Origin: an uncultured Alphaproteobacteria bacterium
GTDB taxonomy: Bacteria; Pseudomonadota; Alphaproteobacteria; RF32; CAG-239
DNA length: 39,431 bases
Direction of reading: 5' to 3'
Assembly (NCBI GenBank): GCA_944391715.1
Contig: CALXUP010000013.1
Location: 1 to 39,431 of the forward strand
The translations under genes and the position numbers were made by a program. The first letter of the stretch is position 1. Every line of letters begins with the position of its first letter. The notes beneath the pieces are model-generated. The model ran no database searches. It was given only the letters and a program-made list of their open reading frames with translations, and was not told the origin of the DNA. Shown here one piece after another: positions 16,205 to 25,966 of the stretch.

Positions 16205-17338
16205 TCAGGCAATATGCTCGATCGCCGCCGTATCATCCTCCAGACGTTCCTTGCGCTCATCTCCCAGCTGAATATCTTCAATCCGTTGAATACGCTTGGC
16301 AATTTTACCGGAAGAAACTTTGATATTGTCAATATCTTCGTTTGCCTGCTTAAAATGCCGGCTCAAACTCTCGATTCTGCCGTCCAGCCGTCCGATATCT
16401 TCGGTCAGCGTGCCGACTTCTTTTTGAATCACGCCGGCCATCTCCCGCATTTTGGCATCTTTCAAAATCGCACGTACGGTGTTTAAGGTTGCCATCAGCG
16501 TTGTCGGAGACACAATCCAGACTTTTGCCCGGTAAGAGGCCTCGACCACTTCCGGAAAATTGGCGTGCAGTTCGGCATAAATAGCCTCGCTGGGCAGAAA
16601 CATCAACGCGGATTCGGCTGTTTCGCCGGGCAGAATATATTTCTCAGAAATATCTTTGATGTGTTTAAGAACCGAGGCCTTAAAAAAACGCTCCGCCTCA
16701 ACTTTTTCTCTTTCATTGGCGGCGATTCTCAAGGCATGATAACTTTCAAGCGGAAACTTGGAGTCGATAACGATTGTCCCTGGCGGATTCGGAAGCCGGA
16801 GAACACAGTCCGCCCGTTTCTGATTGCTCAAAACGACCTGAAAAGCATAAGCGGAAGGGGGCAGAGTAGATGTAACCAAGTCATTAAGCTGAATTTCCCC
16901 GAAAGCGCCGCGCGCCTGCTTGTTGGAAAGAACTTCCTGGAGCGAGACGACTTGTTCCGACAAGGTAGAAATTTTTTGCTGCGCGGCATCTATCTTTGCC
17001 AGTCTCTCCCTCAAATCCGTCAGAGTCTGAGTTGTTTGTACCGTTGTCTTTTGCAGCCCTTCGCCTACATTTTTGGTAACCTGCAAAAGTTTCTCGTCCA
17101 TCATCTTCAAAACAGAAAGCTTTTGCTCGGCAATGGCCTCGGAAATTTTATTTTGCTGTTGCTGACTGGTTTCTGCCAGTTGCGAGAGACGGCCGGCCAG
17201 TTCGGCCTGTCCGCGGTAAAAGACATCGGCGATAGCATGCAGTTTTTTATCGTCCTTATGCAGAAAAAAAGCCAGCAAATTCAGCACAATCAAAATGCCG
17301 ACGGCAGCAATCAGAACAATCTGCAAATCTATCGCCAT
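16205..17338 (-). CDS. rmuC: DNA recombination protein RmuC
   Basis: RmuC-family protein, genetically linked to limiting recombination at inverted repeats; contains a predicted nuclease-fold core. The 377 residues comprise an N-terminal membrane helix (about residues 6-27), a long coiled-coil (about 40-140) and the RmuC core with ARGAFGEIQLNDL, RADCVLRLPNPPGTIVIDSKFPLE and WIVSPTTLMATLNTVRAI. DSKFPLE is the conserved core. It is 12 bp downstream of accA on the same strand and likely co-transcribed. Its 3' side runs into the palindromic repeat cluster. Confidence 0.93.
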   Translation of the reverse strand: MAIDLQIVLIAAVGILIVLNLLAFFLHKDDKKLHAIADVFYRGQAELAGRLSQLAETSQQQQNKISEAIAEQKLSVLKMMDEKLLQVTKNVGEGLQKTTVQTTQTLTDLRERLAKIDAAQQKISTLSEQVVSLQEVLSNKQARGAFGEIQLNDLVTSTLPPSAYAFQVVLSNQKRADCVLRLPNPPGTIVIDSKFPLESYHALRIAANEREKVEAERFFKASVLKHIKDISEKYILPGETAESALMFLPSEAIYAELHANFPEVVEASYRAKVWIVSPTTLMATLNTVRAILKDAKMREMAGVIQKEVGTLTEDIGRLDGRIESLSRHFKQANEDIDNIKVSSGKIAKRIQRIEDIQLGDERKERLEDDTAAIEHIA

Positions 17339-17350
17339 AATCCTGTTGTC

Positions 17351-18325
17351 CTATTTTTTATATTCGAGATCGCGCCCCATTTTAAGGAACTTCTCCGTGC
17401 GCAGACGTTTAAGGTCTTCCCCGCTCAGCGGCAAAAGCTCTTTCAGATGGCGCAGCAAAGCATCTCCGACGCGTTCGATTGTCATTTGCGGGTCGCGATG
17501 AGCGCCGCCGGTCGGTTCGGGAATAATCTCGTCAATCACGCCGAATTTTTTCAAATCCTGCGCAGTCAGTTTCAAAGCCTCTGTCGCCTCTTTGACCTTG
17601 TCGGCGGAACGCCACAAAATAGATGCACAGCCTTCGGGCGAAATTACCGAATAAATAGAGTGTTCAAGCATCAAAACCCGGTTGGCGGCCGCAATGGCGA
17701 TTGCACCGCCGGAACCGCCCATTCCGATAACAATGGAAACCAAAGGCACTTTAATCTGCAGACATTTTTCAATAGATGCTGCAATAGCCTGCGCCTGTCC
17801 GCGCGCTTCTGCCTCTACGCCGGGAAAAGCGCCGTCGGTATCAACAAAAGCCAGCACCGGCATATTAAACTTGTTTGCCAAATCCATCAGACGTTGAGCT
17901 TTGCGGTATCCTTCCGGCTTGGCCATACCGAAATTATATTTGACGCGGCTTTCAAGGTCATGGCCTTTTTCCTGCCCGAGTACAACAACGGAAATCCCTT
18001 TGAAACGGCCGATTCCTCCGATCATTGCCTCATCATCGCCAAACACGCGGTCACCGCATAACGGTGTAAAGTCCTCAATCAGGGCATGAACATAATCAAG
18101 GCAGTGCGGCCTTTGCGGATGTCTGGAAACCTGAAGTTTCTGCCAAGGCGTAAGGTTAGCGTAGGAAGCTTTCATCTGTTTCTCCAATTTCTGTTGCAGC
18201 CGGGAAATTTCGGGAGCAATATCCACATCTCCGCCTTCGGCCAGGTGTCGGAGCGCTTCCATTTTGTCTTCGATTTCAACAATATTTTTTTCAAAATCTA
18301 AAACCAGAGTATTTTCACTGTTCAT
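17351..18325 (-). CDS. accA: Acetyl-CoA carboxylase carboxyltransferase subunit alpha
   Basis: With AccD it transfers the carboxyl group from carboxybiotin to acetyl-CoA to give malonyl-CoA, the first step of fatty acid synthesis. At 324 residues it is full length. Family segments: LTPWQKLQVSRHPQRPH, GQEKGHD, NFGMAKPEGYRKAQRLM, FVDTDGAFPGVEAEARGQ and GMGGSGGAIAI, plus SPEGCASILW. It begins at the ATG at 18325 after a 164-bp divergent promoter region, and rmuC follows closely. Confidence 0.97.
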   Translation of the reverse strand: MNSENTLVLDFEKNIVEIEDKMEALRHLAEGGDVDIAPEISRLQQKLEKQMKASYANLTPWQKLQVSRHPQRPHCLDYVHALIEDFTPLCGDRVFGDDEAMIGGIGRFKGISVVVLGQEKGHDLESRVKYNFGMAKPEGYRKAQRLMDLANKFNMPVLAFVDTDGAFPGVEAEARGQAQAIAASIEKCLQIKVPLVSIVIGMGGSGGAIAIAAANRVLMLEHSIYSVISPEGCASILWRSADKVKEATEALKLTAQDLKKFGVIDEIIPEPTGGAHRDPQMTIERVGDALLRHLKELLPLSGEDLKRLRTEKFLKMGRDLEYKK

Positions 18326-18427
18326 TATATTCTCTTTAGCTATTCAAACTGATGTTTTGATACCACAATTTTTTTTATATTTCGACTCTTATTTTGCTTT
18401 ATTGTGTAAATATTGCATACTTTTTCG

Positions 18428-18458
18428 TTGAAATCTAGCCAATTTGTAATAGTATAAT
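18428..18458 (+). promoter_or_regulatory. Predicted promoter of the 18490 gene and yejAB
   Basis: TTGAAA (18428-18433) and a perfect TATAAT (18453-18458) are 19 bp apart; spacing is slightly long. It lies about 30 bp before the TTG start at 18490. Confidence 0.4.
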
Positions 18459-18489
18459 TTCAGATTGGCACAACACTGGGGGACAAAAC

Positions 18490-19842
18490 TTGCTGGCATT
18501 ATCGTTTTTTGTTTTGATATTTTCTTCGTTGCTTTGGATAATCTACGCCGTCATGCACATTTTGGAGACTGTCGGCGCGGCGGGTTTTCGGGCGGCCGGC
18601 ATAGCCGATGTTTCATTTTACGCAGCTTATGTTTTGCTTCCGGTTTTTGCCGTTTGGGTAATTTTTGCCATTATCAGCCAATTTTTGCACAATTACCGTT
18701 TTAACCGCAATCTGAACCGTCTTTTTATTCAAATGAAGAAAAATCAGGACTATTCCGACCTGATTGCCCGCATTATGCTGGAAAGCGAACAACAGATTCG
18801 CGACGGATTTGTCGTTCAGCAGTTTGACTTGTTTGTCTCCGATATGAACGAGCTGATTTCAGAAATCATCCACCGCAGTTCGCTGGCGTCGCCGGAACAG
18901 ATAGACCGCCTGTGGAGCAAGGTCAGAAACGGCGGAAAATGGTCTTTCGGCAAGGTGATTATCGAGGTCAACCAGAATCAGCCTGCCTTTCAGATGCGGA
19001 TTTTTGAAAAAGCCGGGCACGATAATGTGCTGGCCGGGACGATTATGGAATTTTGTGCCAGATATCAAAGCATTGTCGAACTTTTTGAAAAACATGATAA
19101 TGAAAAAATCTTCTTAAATATCATCGAAACCGGCGTATTGGGCAAAGTCTTTTCCATTTTTGCGCCAATCTCCGACGAGTTAAAGCGCAAGCGGGAGGCA
19201 GCTCAAAGCTTTTCTTCATTAACAGAGCCGCGTTACGAGGCAATGGCTGCCCCGCAGAAATATGAAGAACCGGAATACCGGGCGCCGGCGGCCCCGGAAT
19301 CCCGTCCTTTTGTCGAACCGGCCGCACCGGAAGTTTCTCCCCGCCGGGAAGATTCGGAAAAAGAAGAGACGCATTCCGGCTCATCCGGCAAATTCTCCCT
19401 CGGCAAAAAGTTTCCGCTGTTCAAAAAGAAGAAACGCGAGGATGAAGAATACATTGATTACCGTTTTCAGGAAGAAAACAACCGGGATCCTTTTTCAATG
19501 GCCTTAGAGCGCAGCTTTGGCGAAGAAATTGCCCTGCAGCCGGAAGAACCTTCTTTTGAAATTTCCGCACCGGCAGCGGAACCGGAAGAAAAAAACGAAA
19601 TCTCCGTTGCTCCGGAAAAAGAGGAAGAAAAAGTTGTGGTGGAAGATGACGTTATCCCTGTTTTGAGCAACACGCAGCGCACATTGGACAGCCTGCGCCG
19701 TGAATGGGAGCAGATGAATGCGGAGACCCGCGGCCGGGAAGACACCCGAAAACAAGAACCGACCCTGCAGGCACCGGCTGTCGGGGACGATGCTTTCAGT
19801 TCGCCGTTCCGGGGCTGGGTAAATGAAAAAAATTATAAGTAA
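18490..19842 (+). CDS. Membrane protein of unknown function with acidic, proline-rich C-terminus
   Basis: A 450-residue protein from a TTG start at 18490, chosen because TGGGGGA lies about 8 nt upstream. Two membrane helices (about residues 2-28 and 42-66) precede a cytosolic helical domain (about 70-235). After that comes a long disordered tail rich in Pro, Ala and Glu, with a basic patch (KKFPLFKKKKR) near the middle. The last 20 nt overlap the start of yejA, so expression is coupled to the transporter genes. I do not recognise the family. A link to peptide uptake is suggested only by the overlap. Confidence 0.65.
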   Translation: MLALSFFVLIFSSLLWIIYAVMHILETVGAAGFRAAGIADVSFYAAYVLLPVFAVWVIFAIISQFLHNYRFNRNLNRLFIQMKKNQDYSDLIARIMLESEQQIRDGFVVQQFDLFVSDMNELISEIIHRSSLASPEQIDRLWSKVRNGGKWSFGKVIIEVNQNQPAFQMRIFEKAGHDNVLAGTIMEFCARYQSIVELFEKHDNEKIFLNIIETGVLGKVFSIFAPISDELKRKREAAQSFSSLTEPRYEAMAAPQKYEEPEYRAPAAPESRPFVEPAAPEVSPRREDSEKEETHSGSSGKFSLGKKFPLFKKKKREDEEYIDYRFQEENNRDPFSMALERSFGEEIALQPEEPSFEISAPAAEPEEKNEISVAPEKEEEKVVVEDDVIPVLSNTQRTLDSLRREWEQMNAETRGREDTRKQEPTLQAPAVGDDAFSSPFRGWVNEKNYK

Positions 19843-21649
19843 TTTTCTGTTTTTCCTGACCTTAAGCTTTGCCGCTTTTCCTTCTGCTGCGGCGGCCGGA
19901 ACCAAAATTCTGCCCTATTTTTCCCTTTACGGCGAGCCCAAATATGCCCCCGGTTTTACAAGTTTTGACTACGCAGATACCAAAGCCCCGAAAGGCGGAC
20001 GGATTGTGCTCCCGGCCTATGGCAGTTTTGACAATTTCAATCCCTATATCTTCAAAGGCATTGCCTCGCCGGAAACGGCAGCGTTAACGTTAGATACGCT
20101 GGGCTTTTCGCCGGCGGATGACATTTCGACGGCCTATCCGCTGATTGCCGAAAAGTTTGAAATCCCCGATGACGGCAGTTTTATCGGTTTTATTCTGGAC
20201 AAGCGGGCAAAATTCCAGGACGGCAGCCCCGTTCTGGCCGATGATGTTATTTTTAGCTTTAATGCCTTAATAGAAAAAGGCTCTCCGATATATAAAGTTT
20301 ATTACGGCGACGTTGTCCGGACGGAAAAAGTCAATGACCGTCATGTCCGTTTTCACTTTCGTCCCGGTTCGCAGAACAAGGAACTGCCGCTCATCTTAAC
20401 GCAGATTTCCGTTTTTTCGGCCAAAGACTGGCAGGGCAAAGACTTTTCCACCCCGATAACCACGCCGCCGCTCGGCAGCGGGCCCTACAAGGTTGACAAT
20501 TTTTCCTTTGGCCGGTTCACGGTTTTGAAAAGGGATAAAAATTATTGGGCGCAAAACATTCCGAGCCGCGCCGGATTCTTTAATTTTGACGAGATCCGCT
20601 ATGACTATTACCAGGACACAACCGTCACGCTCCAGGCGCTTTTTGCCCGTAATATTGATATGCGGGAAGAATACATTGCCAAAATCTGGGTAACCGGTTA
20701 CGACAATGACTTAATCAAATCCGGAAAGATAAAAAAAGAAGATATCGCGCATAATCGGGCAGCCAATCTTCAGAGCTTTGCGTTCAACCTGAGGCGCCCG
20801 CAGTTTCAGAACAAAAACGTCCGCCGGGCAATCGGGTTGGCTTTTGACTTTGACTGGGCGAACGAAAAACTTTTTTATAACCAGTACCAGCGGATAGAAG
20901 GATATTTCCCAAACAGTGGACTGGAGGCTTCCGGGCGTCCGCAGGGCAAAGAGCGGAAACTGCTGCAAAAATACAAAAAACTGCTGCCGGCAGAGGTCTT
21001 CGGCGAACTTCCGCAAAATCCGCACCACGGCGATTATCTCCAGTCCCGGCAAAATCTGCGCCGGGCGGTTGCGCTGCTGAAACAGGCCGGATACGACTTT
21101 GTTGACGGCAAAATGACCAATCTGCAAACCGGCCGTCCGCTGGAGTTTGAAATTTTGAGCAACACGGCCAACGGCTCGGCCTTTACGCGGGTAATGCTGC
21201 CCTTTCTGCACAATTTGCAAAAAATCGGGATTAAGGCCGTTTTCCGCAACATTGAAACCAATATCTTCAAAAACCGGCTGGATAAGTTTGACTACGACAT
21301 CGCCATCATTTCTTATCCGGGCTCGTCCAACCCCGGCAACGAGCTGAAAGAAATCTGGGGCTCGGGGTCAGCCGGCATTAACGGCAGCTTTAACATCATC
21401 GGCGTGCAAAATCCGGCAGTTGACGCACTGATTGCCGAGATTGTCAAAGCGCAGCACAAAGACGACTATATCGCGGCCGTCAATGCGCTGGACAGGGTTT
21501 TGCGCCATGAATACTACCTGATTCCGCATTGGTATTCGCCGTATCAGCGGGTAGCTTATTGGGACAGATTTGCCCATAAGCCGTCCAAAGAGCCGATAGG
21601 CCTGCAGATTTTCACCTGGTGGGAAAAAGCATCGGAGGGCAAAAAATGA
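19823..21649 (+). CDS. yejA: Periplasmic oligopeptide-binding protein, YejA-like
   Basis: Solute-binding component of an ABC peptide importer (SBP family 5). The 608 residues start with a signal peptide (hydrophobic core to about residue 20, cleavage near PSAAAAG), followed by the YejA-type start [40 protein letters not shown] and the PLGSGPYKV segment. [17 protein letters not shown] near the C-terminus fits the family. It overlaps the upstream membrane-protein gene by 20 nt and the downstream permease gene by 4 nt (ATGA). Confidence 0.92.
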   Translation: MKKIISNFLFFLTLSFAAFPSAAAAGTKILPYFSLYGEPKYAPGFTSFDYADTKAPKGGRIVLPAYGSFDNFNPYIFKGIASPETAALTLDTLGFSPADDISTAYPLIAEKFEIPDDGSFIGFILDKRAKFQDGSPVLADDVIFSFNALIEKGSPIYKVYYGDVVRTEKVNDRHVRFHFRPGSQNKELPLILTQISVFSAKDWQGKDFSTPITTPPLGSGPYKVDNFSFGRFTVLKRDKNYWAQNIPSRAGFFNFDEIRYDYYQDTTVTLQALFARNIDMREEYIAKIWVTGYDNDLIKSGKIKKEDIAHNRAANLQSFAFNLRRPQFQNKNVRRAIGLAFDFDWANEKLFYNQYQRIEGYFPNSGLEASGRPQGKERKLLQKYKKLLPAEVFGELPQNPHHGDYLQSRQNLRRAVALLKQAGYDFVDGKMTNLQTGRPLEFEILSNTANGSAFTRVMLPFLHNLQKIGIKAVFRNIETNIFKNRLDKFDYDIAIISYPGSSNPGNELKEIWGSGSAGINGSFNIIGVQNPAVDALIAEIVKAQHKDDYIAAVNALDRVLRHEYYLIPHWYSPYQRVAYWDRFAHKPSKEPIGLQIFTWWEKASEGKK

Positions 21650-22722
21650 GAAATTACATCATCAAAAGGCTTTTGCTCATCCCGATAACGCTGTTGGGCA
21701 TTTTGGCGCTGAACTTTGTGATTGTGCAGTTTGCGCCGGGCGGGCCGGTAGAACATACGCTGGCCAAATACCGCGGTTTTAATGTTGACGGCAAATCGCA
21801 GTTTTCTTCCACCGCCCAGATGAATATGTCCAATGCCGGCTCGCAGTATCAGGGAGCGCAGGGCGTTCCGGACGAACTGGTCAAAGAACTGGAAAAACAG
21901 TTTGGCTTTGACAAGCCGGCGCATATCCGTTTTTTGAAAATGGTAAAAGACTACCTGCTTTTTGACTTTGGCAAAAGCTTTTATCAGGACAAAAGCGTGA
22001 TTGCGCTGATTGGCGAAAGGCTTCCGGTATCGGTATCGCTCGGCTTGTGGTCAACCCTGATAATTTATCTGATTGCCATTCCGCTCGGCATCAAAAAAGC
22101 GGTACGCGACGGTTCGCCGTTTGATGTCTGGACATCTTTTGCGGTAGTAATCGGCTCGGCGGTTCCGGTATTTTTGTTTGCGGTTTTTCTGATTGTGTTT
22201 TTTGCCGGCGGCACATATTTCCAATGGTTTCCGCTGCGGGGCATAACGTCGGACAACTGGGAGCAGCTTGGCTTTTTTGCCAAGATAGCCGATTATTTCT
22301 GGCATATCACGCTGCCGGTTTTGGCGATGGTTATCGGCGGTTTTGCCAGCTTGACGATGCTGACCAAAAACTCTTTTCTTGATGAGATAAACAAGCCCTA
22401 CGTCCTGACCGCCCGCGCCAAGGGCCTGAGCGAACGCCAGGTCTTGTACCGTCATGTCTTTCGCAATGCCATGTTGATTGTAATTGCGGGTTTTCCGACG
22501 CTTTTAATAAAAATGTTGTTTACCGGCTCGCTGCTGATAGAGGTTGTTTTTTCGCTGAACGGACTGGGACTTTTGGGCTACGAGGCAATAATGAGCCGCG
22601 ATTATCCGGTCATCTTCGGAACATTGTATATTTTTGCCCTGCTGGGGTTGGTGTTAAAACTGCTTTCCGATATTACATATTCCCTGGTAGACCCGCGGAT
22701 AAACTTTGAGCGCCGCGGTTAA
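21646..22722 (+). CDS. yejB: ABC peptide transporter permease, YejB-like
   Basis: Inner-membrane permease of a peptide ABC importer. 358 residues from the ATG at 21646, which overlaps the yejA stop codon. The N-terminal [19 protein letters not shown] and [10 protein letters not shown] are typical of YejB. The permease EAA-loop signature is [20 protein letters not shown], and the C-terminus ends with [16 protein letters not shown]. In the usual operon yejE (second permease) and yejF (double ATPase) follow; here the next gene is a pilus ATPase, so those partners must be elsewhere or lost. Confidence 0.93.
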   Translation: MRNYIIKRLLLIPITLLGILALNFVIVQFAPGGPVEHTLAKYRGFNVDGKSQFSSTAQMNMSNAGSQYQGAQGVPDELVKELEKQFGFDKPAHIRFLKMVKDYLLFDFGKSFYQDKSVIALIGERLPVSVSLGLWSTLIIYLIAIPLGIKKAVRDGSPFDVWTSFAVVIGSAVPVFLFAVFLIVFFAGGTYFQWFPLRGITSDNWEQLGFFAKIADYFWHITLPVLAMVIGGFASLTMLTKNSFLDEINKPYVLTARAKGLSERQVLYRHVFRNAMLIVIAGFPTLLIKMLFTGSLLIEVVFSLNGLGLLGYEAIMSRDYPVIFGTLYIFALLGLVLKLLSDITYSLVDPRINFERRG

Positions 22723-22788
22723 CCATAAATTTACCCCCGGCCGCTAAAATAGGGAGTAAAACGAAAAAAAATAAAAAGGCAGAAAGAT

Positions 22789-23751
22789 ATGGTAAAAATT
22801 AATGACGTCAAATTCTCGGATATATACATCACGCCGGATCGAATAGCGTTTATTCCGGACGGACAGACCAAAAACGGCCTGACGATTTTGGATGCCGAGG
22901 ATTTTGACATATTTTACAAACAGCTGGAAGACAAATGGGACGGGCACAATCCGTCTTACTCGCTGTTGTATGAAAATATTTTTTACCGTGTCGAGCGGAC
23001 AGAAAGCCTGTACGGCATACAATACTGCGCCCGCAAAATGCCGGAAAAAGTTCCGCCTTTCGGCAGTTTGGGTTTTCCGCACGAGCTGACAAAACACTTG
23101 TTGTCGTTGTCCAATGCCTCGGGGCTGATTTTGTGGTCCGGACCGACCGGCGCCGGCAAAACAACGGCCATTTCTTCTTTGCTGAAAGAATTTCTGGCCA
23201 TTGAGGGCGGATTCGCTTATACGATTGAAGACCCGACCGAAATGCCGCTGGACGGGATTTACAAGTCCACCAAAGGCGGATTGGGCTTGTGCAAACAAAC
23301 CCAGCCGAAAAATGACGACTGGGGCGCATCGTTAAAATCGGCGCTGCGTTCAAAGCCAAATTACATTCTGGTCGGCGAGATAAGAACGCCGGATACGGCC
23401 AGCGAAGTCTTGCGTGCCGCCACATCCGGACACTTGGTTTTGTCAACCATTCACGCCAATAACATCACCGACGCCATCTACTCCGTTGTAAAATACGCCG
23501 CCTCGACCTCTATGAGTGAAGAGCTTGCTTATGACCTGTTTTCGCGTGGCATTTTAGGCGTCCTGCACCAGGGGCTGATTGGCACCAGCGTAAAACGTCC
23601 GATAGCCACCTACCTCTTTGCCAACCCGAATTCCTCGCACGGTGACCAGGTTCGCGGCATTATCAAAAGCGGCAAATTAAACCTCGGCACGTCAATTGAA
23701 ACCCAGATGACGCGTCTTGCCCGCGGTATGAGCCTGTTCCAGGAATTTTAA
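22789..23751 (+). CDS. PilT/DotB/TraJ-like secretion or pilus-retraction ATPase
   Basis: Hexameric-type ATPase of the GspE/PilT superfamily, 320 residues. Walker A is GPTGAGKTT (about residues 117-125), the Asp-box region is TIEDPTEMPLDG, Walker B is YILVGEIRTPD (about 193-203), and the His-box is STIHANN. The short N-terminal domain and the absence of a tetracysteine zinc motif fit PilT, DotB or IncI TraJ rather than an assembly ATPase. It probably powers retraction of the adjacent pilus or a linked secretion channel. Convergent with the pilin-like gene at 23748; the stop codons overlap by 4 bp. AGAAAG lies upstream of the ATG. Confidence 0.85.
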   Translation: MVKINDVKFSDIYITPDRIAFIPDGQTKNGLTILDAEDFDIFYKQLEDKWDGHNPSYSLLYENIFYRVERTESLYGIQYCARKMPEKVPPFGSLGFPHELTKHLLSLSNASGLILWSGPTGAGKTTAISSLLKEFLAIEGGFAYTIEDPTEMPLDGIYKSTKGGLGLCKQTQPKNDDWGASLKSALRSKPNYILVGEIRTPDTASEVLRAATSGHLVLSTIHANNITDAIYSVVKYAASTSMSEELAYDLFSRGILGVLHQGLIGTSVKRPIATYLFANPNSSHGDQVRGIIKSGKLNLGTSIETQMTRLARGMSLFQEF

Positions 23752-24329
23752 TAAAACATCCAGATAATGGCGTTGGTCGGGTCGTTTTCGGCCTGACAGA
23801 CGGTATCGGCCAGTTCTTCGGTCATCGGCAGGGCGGCTTTGTCAAACTTCATTTCGGCAGTTTCCGGAATATCGGCCTCCATCGGCTTCACATCCACGCC
23901 GATAATGCCGGTCAGCGGAAAAGGCGTTGTTAACAAAGAAACGCAGGCTTTTTTGCTCAACCCGTTGTAAATAATGGAAAAAGCGGCATTGTCAACGTTA
24001 AAATAAATCGCCGGCGCAATAAAAATCAAACCGCCGTAAGAGTTAACAAGCCGGCCGTCTTTATTCAGCATATCGTCCGGAATCAGCGACGCCGCTTGCA
24101 AAGCCTCAATATTCAACCCGGCATAATCGGGCGTTGCGGCATAAGCCGTATGAATATTGTTGTTAAGCGTTTGCAGGTCGCTGACAGCCTTGCTCAGCTT
24201 AAACTTGTCGGCCGAGCTGTGAATTGAAGAAGAAAACAGCAGATAAGCCGCCAGAGCCAAAAGCGGAAACCCGACAATCTGCGCAATCAGACGATGCTTT
24301 TTGTCTGCAAAATAACCTTTTTTCTTCAT
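23748..24329 (-). CDS. Pilin-like protein without a prepilin peptidase site (paralogue A)
   Basis: A 193-residue protein from the ATG at 24329 (GGAG 6 nt upstream; a GTG at 24332 is possible). It shares the C-terminal layout of the true pilin at 25967: a YAGLNIEAL segment, LVNSYGGLIFIAP, FSIIYNGLSKKACVSLLTTPF and a second cysteine near the C-terminus that could form the usual pilin disulfide. The N-terminus is different: a basic start (MKKKGYFADKKHRLIAQ) then a hydrophobic helix (VGFPLLALAAYLLF), with no G/xxxxE cleavage site. It is therefore likely a membrane-anchored pilin-fold protein rather than a processed subunit. Possible minor pilin, assembly adaptor or diverged duplicate. Confidence 0.7.
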   Translation of the reverse strand: MKKKGYFADKKHRLIAQIVGFPLLALAAYLLFSSSIHSSADKFKLSKAVSDLQTLNNNIHTAYAATPDYAGLNIEALQAASLIPDDMLNKDGRLVNSYGGLIFIAPAIYFNVDNAAFSIIYNGLSKKACVSLLTTPFPLTGIIGVDVKPMEADIPETAEMKFDKAALPMTEELADTVCQAENDPTNAIIWMFY

Positions 24330-24445
24330 CACATTCTCCGTTTTATTCGCCGTTGATAATGTTTATTGCTCTCAACCATATAATATAATAGTAACTTTCC
24401 GGTTAAAAACAGACAAATATTTTTAGCTTTAAAATATTTATAAAA

Positions 24446-24504
24446 TTGTAAAATGTATTTTACAAAAACAAATAAAATATATAAAATGTAAAATGCGTTT
24501 TACA
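24446..24504. promoter_or_regulatory. Two palindromic operator-like sites
   Basis: TTGTAAAATGTATTTTACAA (24446-24465) and TGTAAAATGCGTTTTACA (24487-24504) share the inverted repeat TGTAAAA-N4-TTTTACA, with centres 40 bp apart, near four helical turns. They lie between the divergent pilin-like gene and the AAA/DUF4143 gene, closer to the latter. The DNA is very AT-rich. Binding protein unknown. Confidence 0.6.
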
Positions 24505-24558
24505 AAAATATTGATTTTTTGCTTTTTGATAATTATAATTAAAAGCAGGAGAAAGGCT

Positions 24559-25875
24559 ATGCAAACAACATCAGAAAAAATAATCGACAGACCGCAATAT
24601 ATAAAACAGCTGAAAAAATGGCAAAAACAGGCTGATTTAATAAAAATCATTACGGGCGTCAGACGTTGCGGCAAATCAAAATTGTTTTATCTTTATCAGC
24701 GAGAGTTGCTTGCCGATAAGATTGCCGATGACAGCCAAATCATTAATATCAATCTTGAAGATCTTGTGCAAACCCAAAAAATCGGTTTAACTTATGACCA
24801 TGAGGGCTTTTTAACGGATTATAACAGATTGCTGGAATATATTATGGCACATCTTGCCCCTCAAAAAATGCATTATGTTTTTATTGATGAAATCCAATTG
24901 TTAAGAGAATGGCAAAAGCTGGCAAATACATTACGTCTGCGTGATAATGTTGATTTATATTTAACCGGCTCAAATGCCTATATGTTTTCCAGCGACCTGG
25001 CAAATCAGCTGGGCGGAAGATATGTAGAAATCAAAATGCAGCCCTTGTCGTTTAAGGAGTATTTTTCGTCTTATTCCACATTTGCACAATCATTTATAAA
25101 AACAAAACAAGACATAGCCGACATACATAATCCGACAGCCGTATATTTTCAGTATATCCGGGAAAGCGGCTTTCCGCAAACGCTTAATCTATTGTACGAT
25201 AAACAAATGATAAGCGATTATTTGCTTGATACGGTTTATTTAAACACAATTCAAAAAGATGTTGTAAAAAGGTTTAATATTGCAGATACAAACAAACTGG
25301 ACGCCGTTGTTAAATATATGTTTGACAATATTGGCTGTGAAACTTCTGTCCGTAATATATCAAAAAGTCTGGAAACAAGCGGTCGAAAAATATCAGTACC
25401 GACTATAGATACATATATTCAGGGACTGCTGGACAGTTTTTTAATATATAAATGTGACCGTTATGACATCAAGGGGAAACAATATTTAGACAGCAATTCA
25501 AAATATTACGTCGCAGATATCGGGTTGCGCACGGCTCTCCTTGGCATAAAGGACATGGATGCCGGTCATATATTGGAAAATGTTGTCTACTTGGAGTTGG
25601 TTCGGAGAGGGTATGACGTTTCTGTCGGCAAGCTTTTCAAAAACGGAAAAAACGTAGAAATAGATTTTGTCGCCAAAAAAAGCGGAGGTATTATTGAATA
25701 TTATCAGGTTGCTTTGAGTGTCCTGGAACCTCAAACATTGCAGCGGGAATTAACGCCGTTAGAGGCAATAGATGATAATTATCCCAAATTTTTGCTGTCT
25801 ATGGATTATGGAACGGGTGAAAATAATGGAATAAGCAGAATAAACGTTTTTAACTGGCTGTTGTCAGAAGATTAA
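24559..25875 (+). CDS. AAA ATPase with DUF4143-type C-terminal domain
   Basis: A 438-residue protein from the ATG at 24559 (AGGAG upstream); the open frame extends 22 codons further without support. The N-terminal AAA_14-type ATPase has the Walker A variant GVRRCGKSK (residues 33-41) and Walker B YVFIDEIQ, followed by LYLTGSNAYM. The C-terminal half matches the DUF4143 layout: helical region, then YYVADIGLRTALLG, ILENVVYLELVRRGYDVSVG and VEIDFVAKKSGGIIEYYQV, which resembles a PD-(D/E)xK nuclease-like core. Such genes are frequent, mobile accessory genes in gut bacteria with no established role. It lies in opposite orientation inside the pilus locus and is more AT-rich than its neighbours, suggesting insertion. 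Confidence 0.88.
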   Translation: MQTTSEKIIDRPQYIKQLKKWQKQADLIKIITGVRRCGKSKLFYLYQRELLADKIADDSQIININLEDLVQTQKIGLTYDHEGFLTDYNRLLEYIMAHLAPQKMHYVFIDEIQLLREWQKLANTLRLRDNVDLYLTGSNAYMFSSDLANQLGGRYVEIKMQPLSFKEYFSSYSTFAQSFIKTKQDIADIHNPTAVYFQYIRESGFPQTLNLLYDKQMISDYLLDTVYLNTIQKDVVKRFNIADTNKLDAVVKYMFDNIGCETSVRNISKSLETSGRKISVPTIDTYIQGLLDSFLIYKCDRYDIKGKQYLDSNSKYYVADIGLRTALLGIKDMDAGHILENVVYLELVRRGYDVSVGKLFKNGKNVEIDFVAKKSGGIIEYYQVALSVLEPQTLQRELTPLEAIDDNYPKFLLSMDYGTGENNGISRINVFNWLLSED

Positions 25876-25910
25876 ATTTTATAATAATCCGGCAATATTC
25901 CGATAATCCC

Positions 25911-25944
25911 AAACAAAAACACCCTGAGTACTGTCAGGGTGTTT
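25911..25944 (-). terminator. Intrinsic terminator of the pilin gene
   Basis: Perfect 11-bp stem AAACACCCTGA (25917-25927) / TCAGGGTGTTT (25934-25944) with a 6-nt loop. On the minus strand it continues into TTTTTGTTTG, so it terminates transcription of the pilin gene; it may also block read-through from the AAA gene. Confidence 0.75.
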
Positions 25945-25966
25945 GTCATTGATGTGCCACTGTATC

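Noticed and set aside
16565..18061. 498-codon plus-strand frame across rmuC and accA
   Set aside because: Antisense shadow; both minus-strand proteins show full family signatures.
24493..24558. Longer start for the AAA/DUF4143 gene
   Set aside because: The extra residues overlap an operator palindrome and have no ribosome binding site, whereas the ATG at 24559 has AGGAG upstream.
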